From Ifrita kowaldi (lineage: Eukaryota > Chordata > Aves > Passeriformes > Cinclosomatidae): a stretch of DNA of 64,000 nt. Below are positions 63,430 through 64,000 of this stretch, piece by piece; within the stretch, counting starts at the first letter, position 1; each line of letters starts with the position of its first letter. Both the position numbers and the translations under genes were made by a program. The stretch lies in contig VZRS01010750.1 of NCBI GenBank assembly GCA_013398055.1, positions 849,459-913,458 of the forward strand, read 5' to 3'. The notes below the pieces were generated by a model. It was not told the DNA's origin and made no database searches. It saw only the letters and a program-made list of their open reading frames with translations.

Positions 63430-64000
63430 TGTATTGAGTTTGAGTAGGAAGATTTTGGCAGCAGGGGGGTTCCAGGTGTGGCTTCTGTGAGAATCTGCTT
63501 AAAGCTTCCTCCATGTCTGAGAGACCCAATGCCAGCTGGCTCCAAGACAGACCCACAGCTGGCCAGGGCTGAGTCAACCAGGAATGGTGGTGACACCTCT
63601 GGGACAATGTGTTTAAGGGGGGGCAGAAAGGAAGGGTCTGGAAATGTGGAACAGCAGCTGGAGGAGAGGAGTGAGAGCATGTGAGAGAAAGAGTGGCAGA
63701 GAGGATGAGGTGTTCCAGCCAGAGCTGAGGTTCCCCTGCAACCCATGGTGCAGAGCATGGAGGTCCCCAGTGGAGCAGAGATCCACCTGCAGCTTCTGGA
63801 GGACCCCACGCCAGAGCAGGTCGATACCTGAAGGAGACTGTGACTGCATGGAAAGCCCACATTGGAGCAGGCCCCTAGCAGGACCTGTGGCCCCATGGAG
63901 AGAGGAGCCCATGTGGAGCAGGTTTGCTGGCAGGACTTGGGACCCTGCAGGGGACCAACACCGGAGCAGCCTGTTCCTGAAGGACTGTACCCCATGGAAG
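63430..64000 (+). mobile_element. LTR-type interspersed repeat with internal tandem units, cut by the window edge
   Basis: From TGTATTGAGTTTGAGTAGGA at 63430 the sequence follows a family I recall as common in bird genomes and regarded as an LTR of ERVL-like elements. It includes AATGCCAGCTGGCTCCAAGA and a TATA-like GTGTTTAAGG near 63610. It then carries repeated units of about 40-50 bases, each with a CCCATGG-type core and an NGGAGCAG end (near 63730, 63770, 63810, 63865, 63920 and 63965). The units are diverged copies. The 3' end lies outside the window. The 223-codon minus-strand ORF across it is the tandem repeat read backwards, not a gene. The family name needs a library search. Confidence 0.65.

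Noticed and set aside
63324..63995. A 223-codon minus-strand ORF
   Set aside because: It is the reverse reading of the tandem-unit LTR-type repeat. The Cys/Ser/Gly/Leu-rich low-complexity composition follows from the repeat.
1..64000. CRISPR arrays, operons, bacterial or phage genes
   Set aside because: The window is spliced vertebrate DNA with avian repeats. There are no regularly spaced direct repeats of the CRISPR kind and no dense coding.

Overview
This is nuclear DNA from a bird, most likely an oscine passerine. Two multi-exon, spliced vertebrate genes are readable, both on the minus strand: the 5' end of CDH17 (liver-intestine cadherin) at the left edge and the complete GEM (RGK-family small GTPase) in the middle. 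CDH17 and GEM are also neighbours in the same orientation in mammals. The bird assignment rests on several degenerate CR1 retrotransposon tails, and the passerine assignment on one SINE that joins a tRNA-Ile head to a CR1 tail (TguSINE1 type). These repeat and synteny statements come from recall of the families, not from a database search.

Layout. 1-8.4 kb: CDH17 on the minus strand. Four coding exons (5623-5667, 2866-2964, 2069-2206, 287-425) join in frame into 140 codons: a signal peptide followed by the first cadherin repeat with a DINDNPP linker. The rest of the gene lies beyond the left edge. A probable non-coding first exon sits at about 8308-8382 behind a TATA-like box. 8.4-27.6 kb: the CDH17-GEM intergenic interval, with one CR1 fragment (17.4-17.8 kb), an LTR-like fragment (about 19.1-19.3 kb), a long ATGA microsatellite (16.7 kb) and a 35-bp tandem duplication (22.0 kb). 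27.6-36.65 kb: GEM, with four coding exons that together give 297 residues, a likely 3' UTR with AU-rich motifs, a probable non-coding exon 1 and a promoter with TATA, CRE-like and kB-like sites. 36.65-64 kb: gene-poor sequence upstream of GEM. I found no exon of RAD54B, the next gene in mammals. The right-hand 4.5 kb holds a CpG-rich patch (59.6-60.1 kb), three CR1 fragments, a TTATTG microsatellite and, from about 63.43 kb to the edge, an LTR-type repeat with internal tandem units.

How the genes relate: CDH17 is a calcium-dependent adhesion protein of intestinal-type epithelium. GEM is an inducible GTP-binding protein that inhibits voltage-gated calcium channels and Rho-kinase signalling. 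They are neighbours, not parts of one pathway. Nothing in the window looks like an operon, a CRISPR array or a novel enzymatic system. The points most worth following are regulatory (an upstream ORF that ends on the CDH17 start codon, a microsatellite serving as a polypyrimidine tract, the GEM promoter and 3' UTR) and repeat-related (the SINE, the LTR fragments and the orphan CpG patch).
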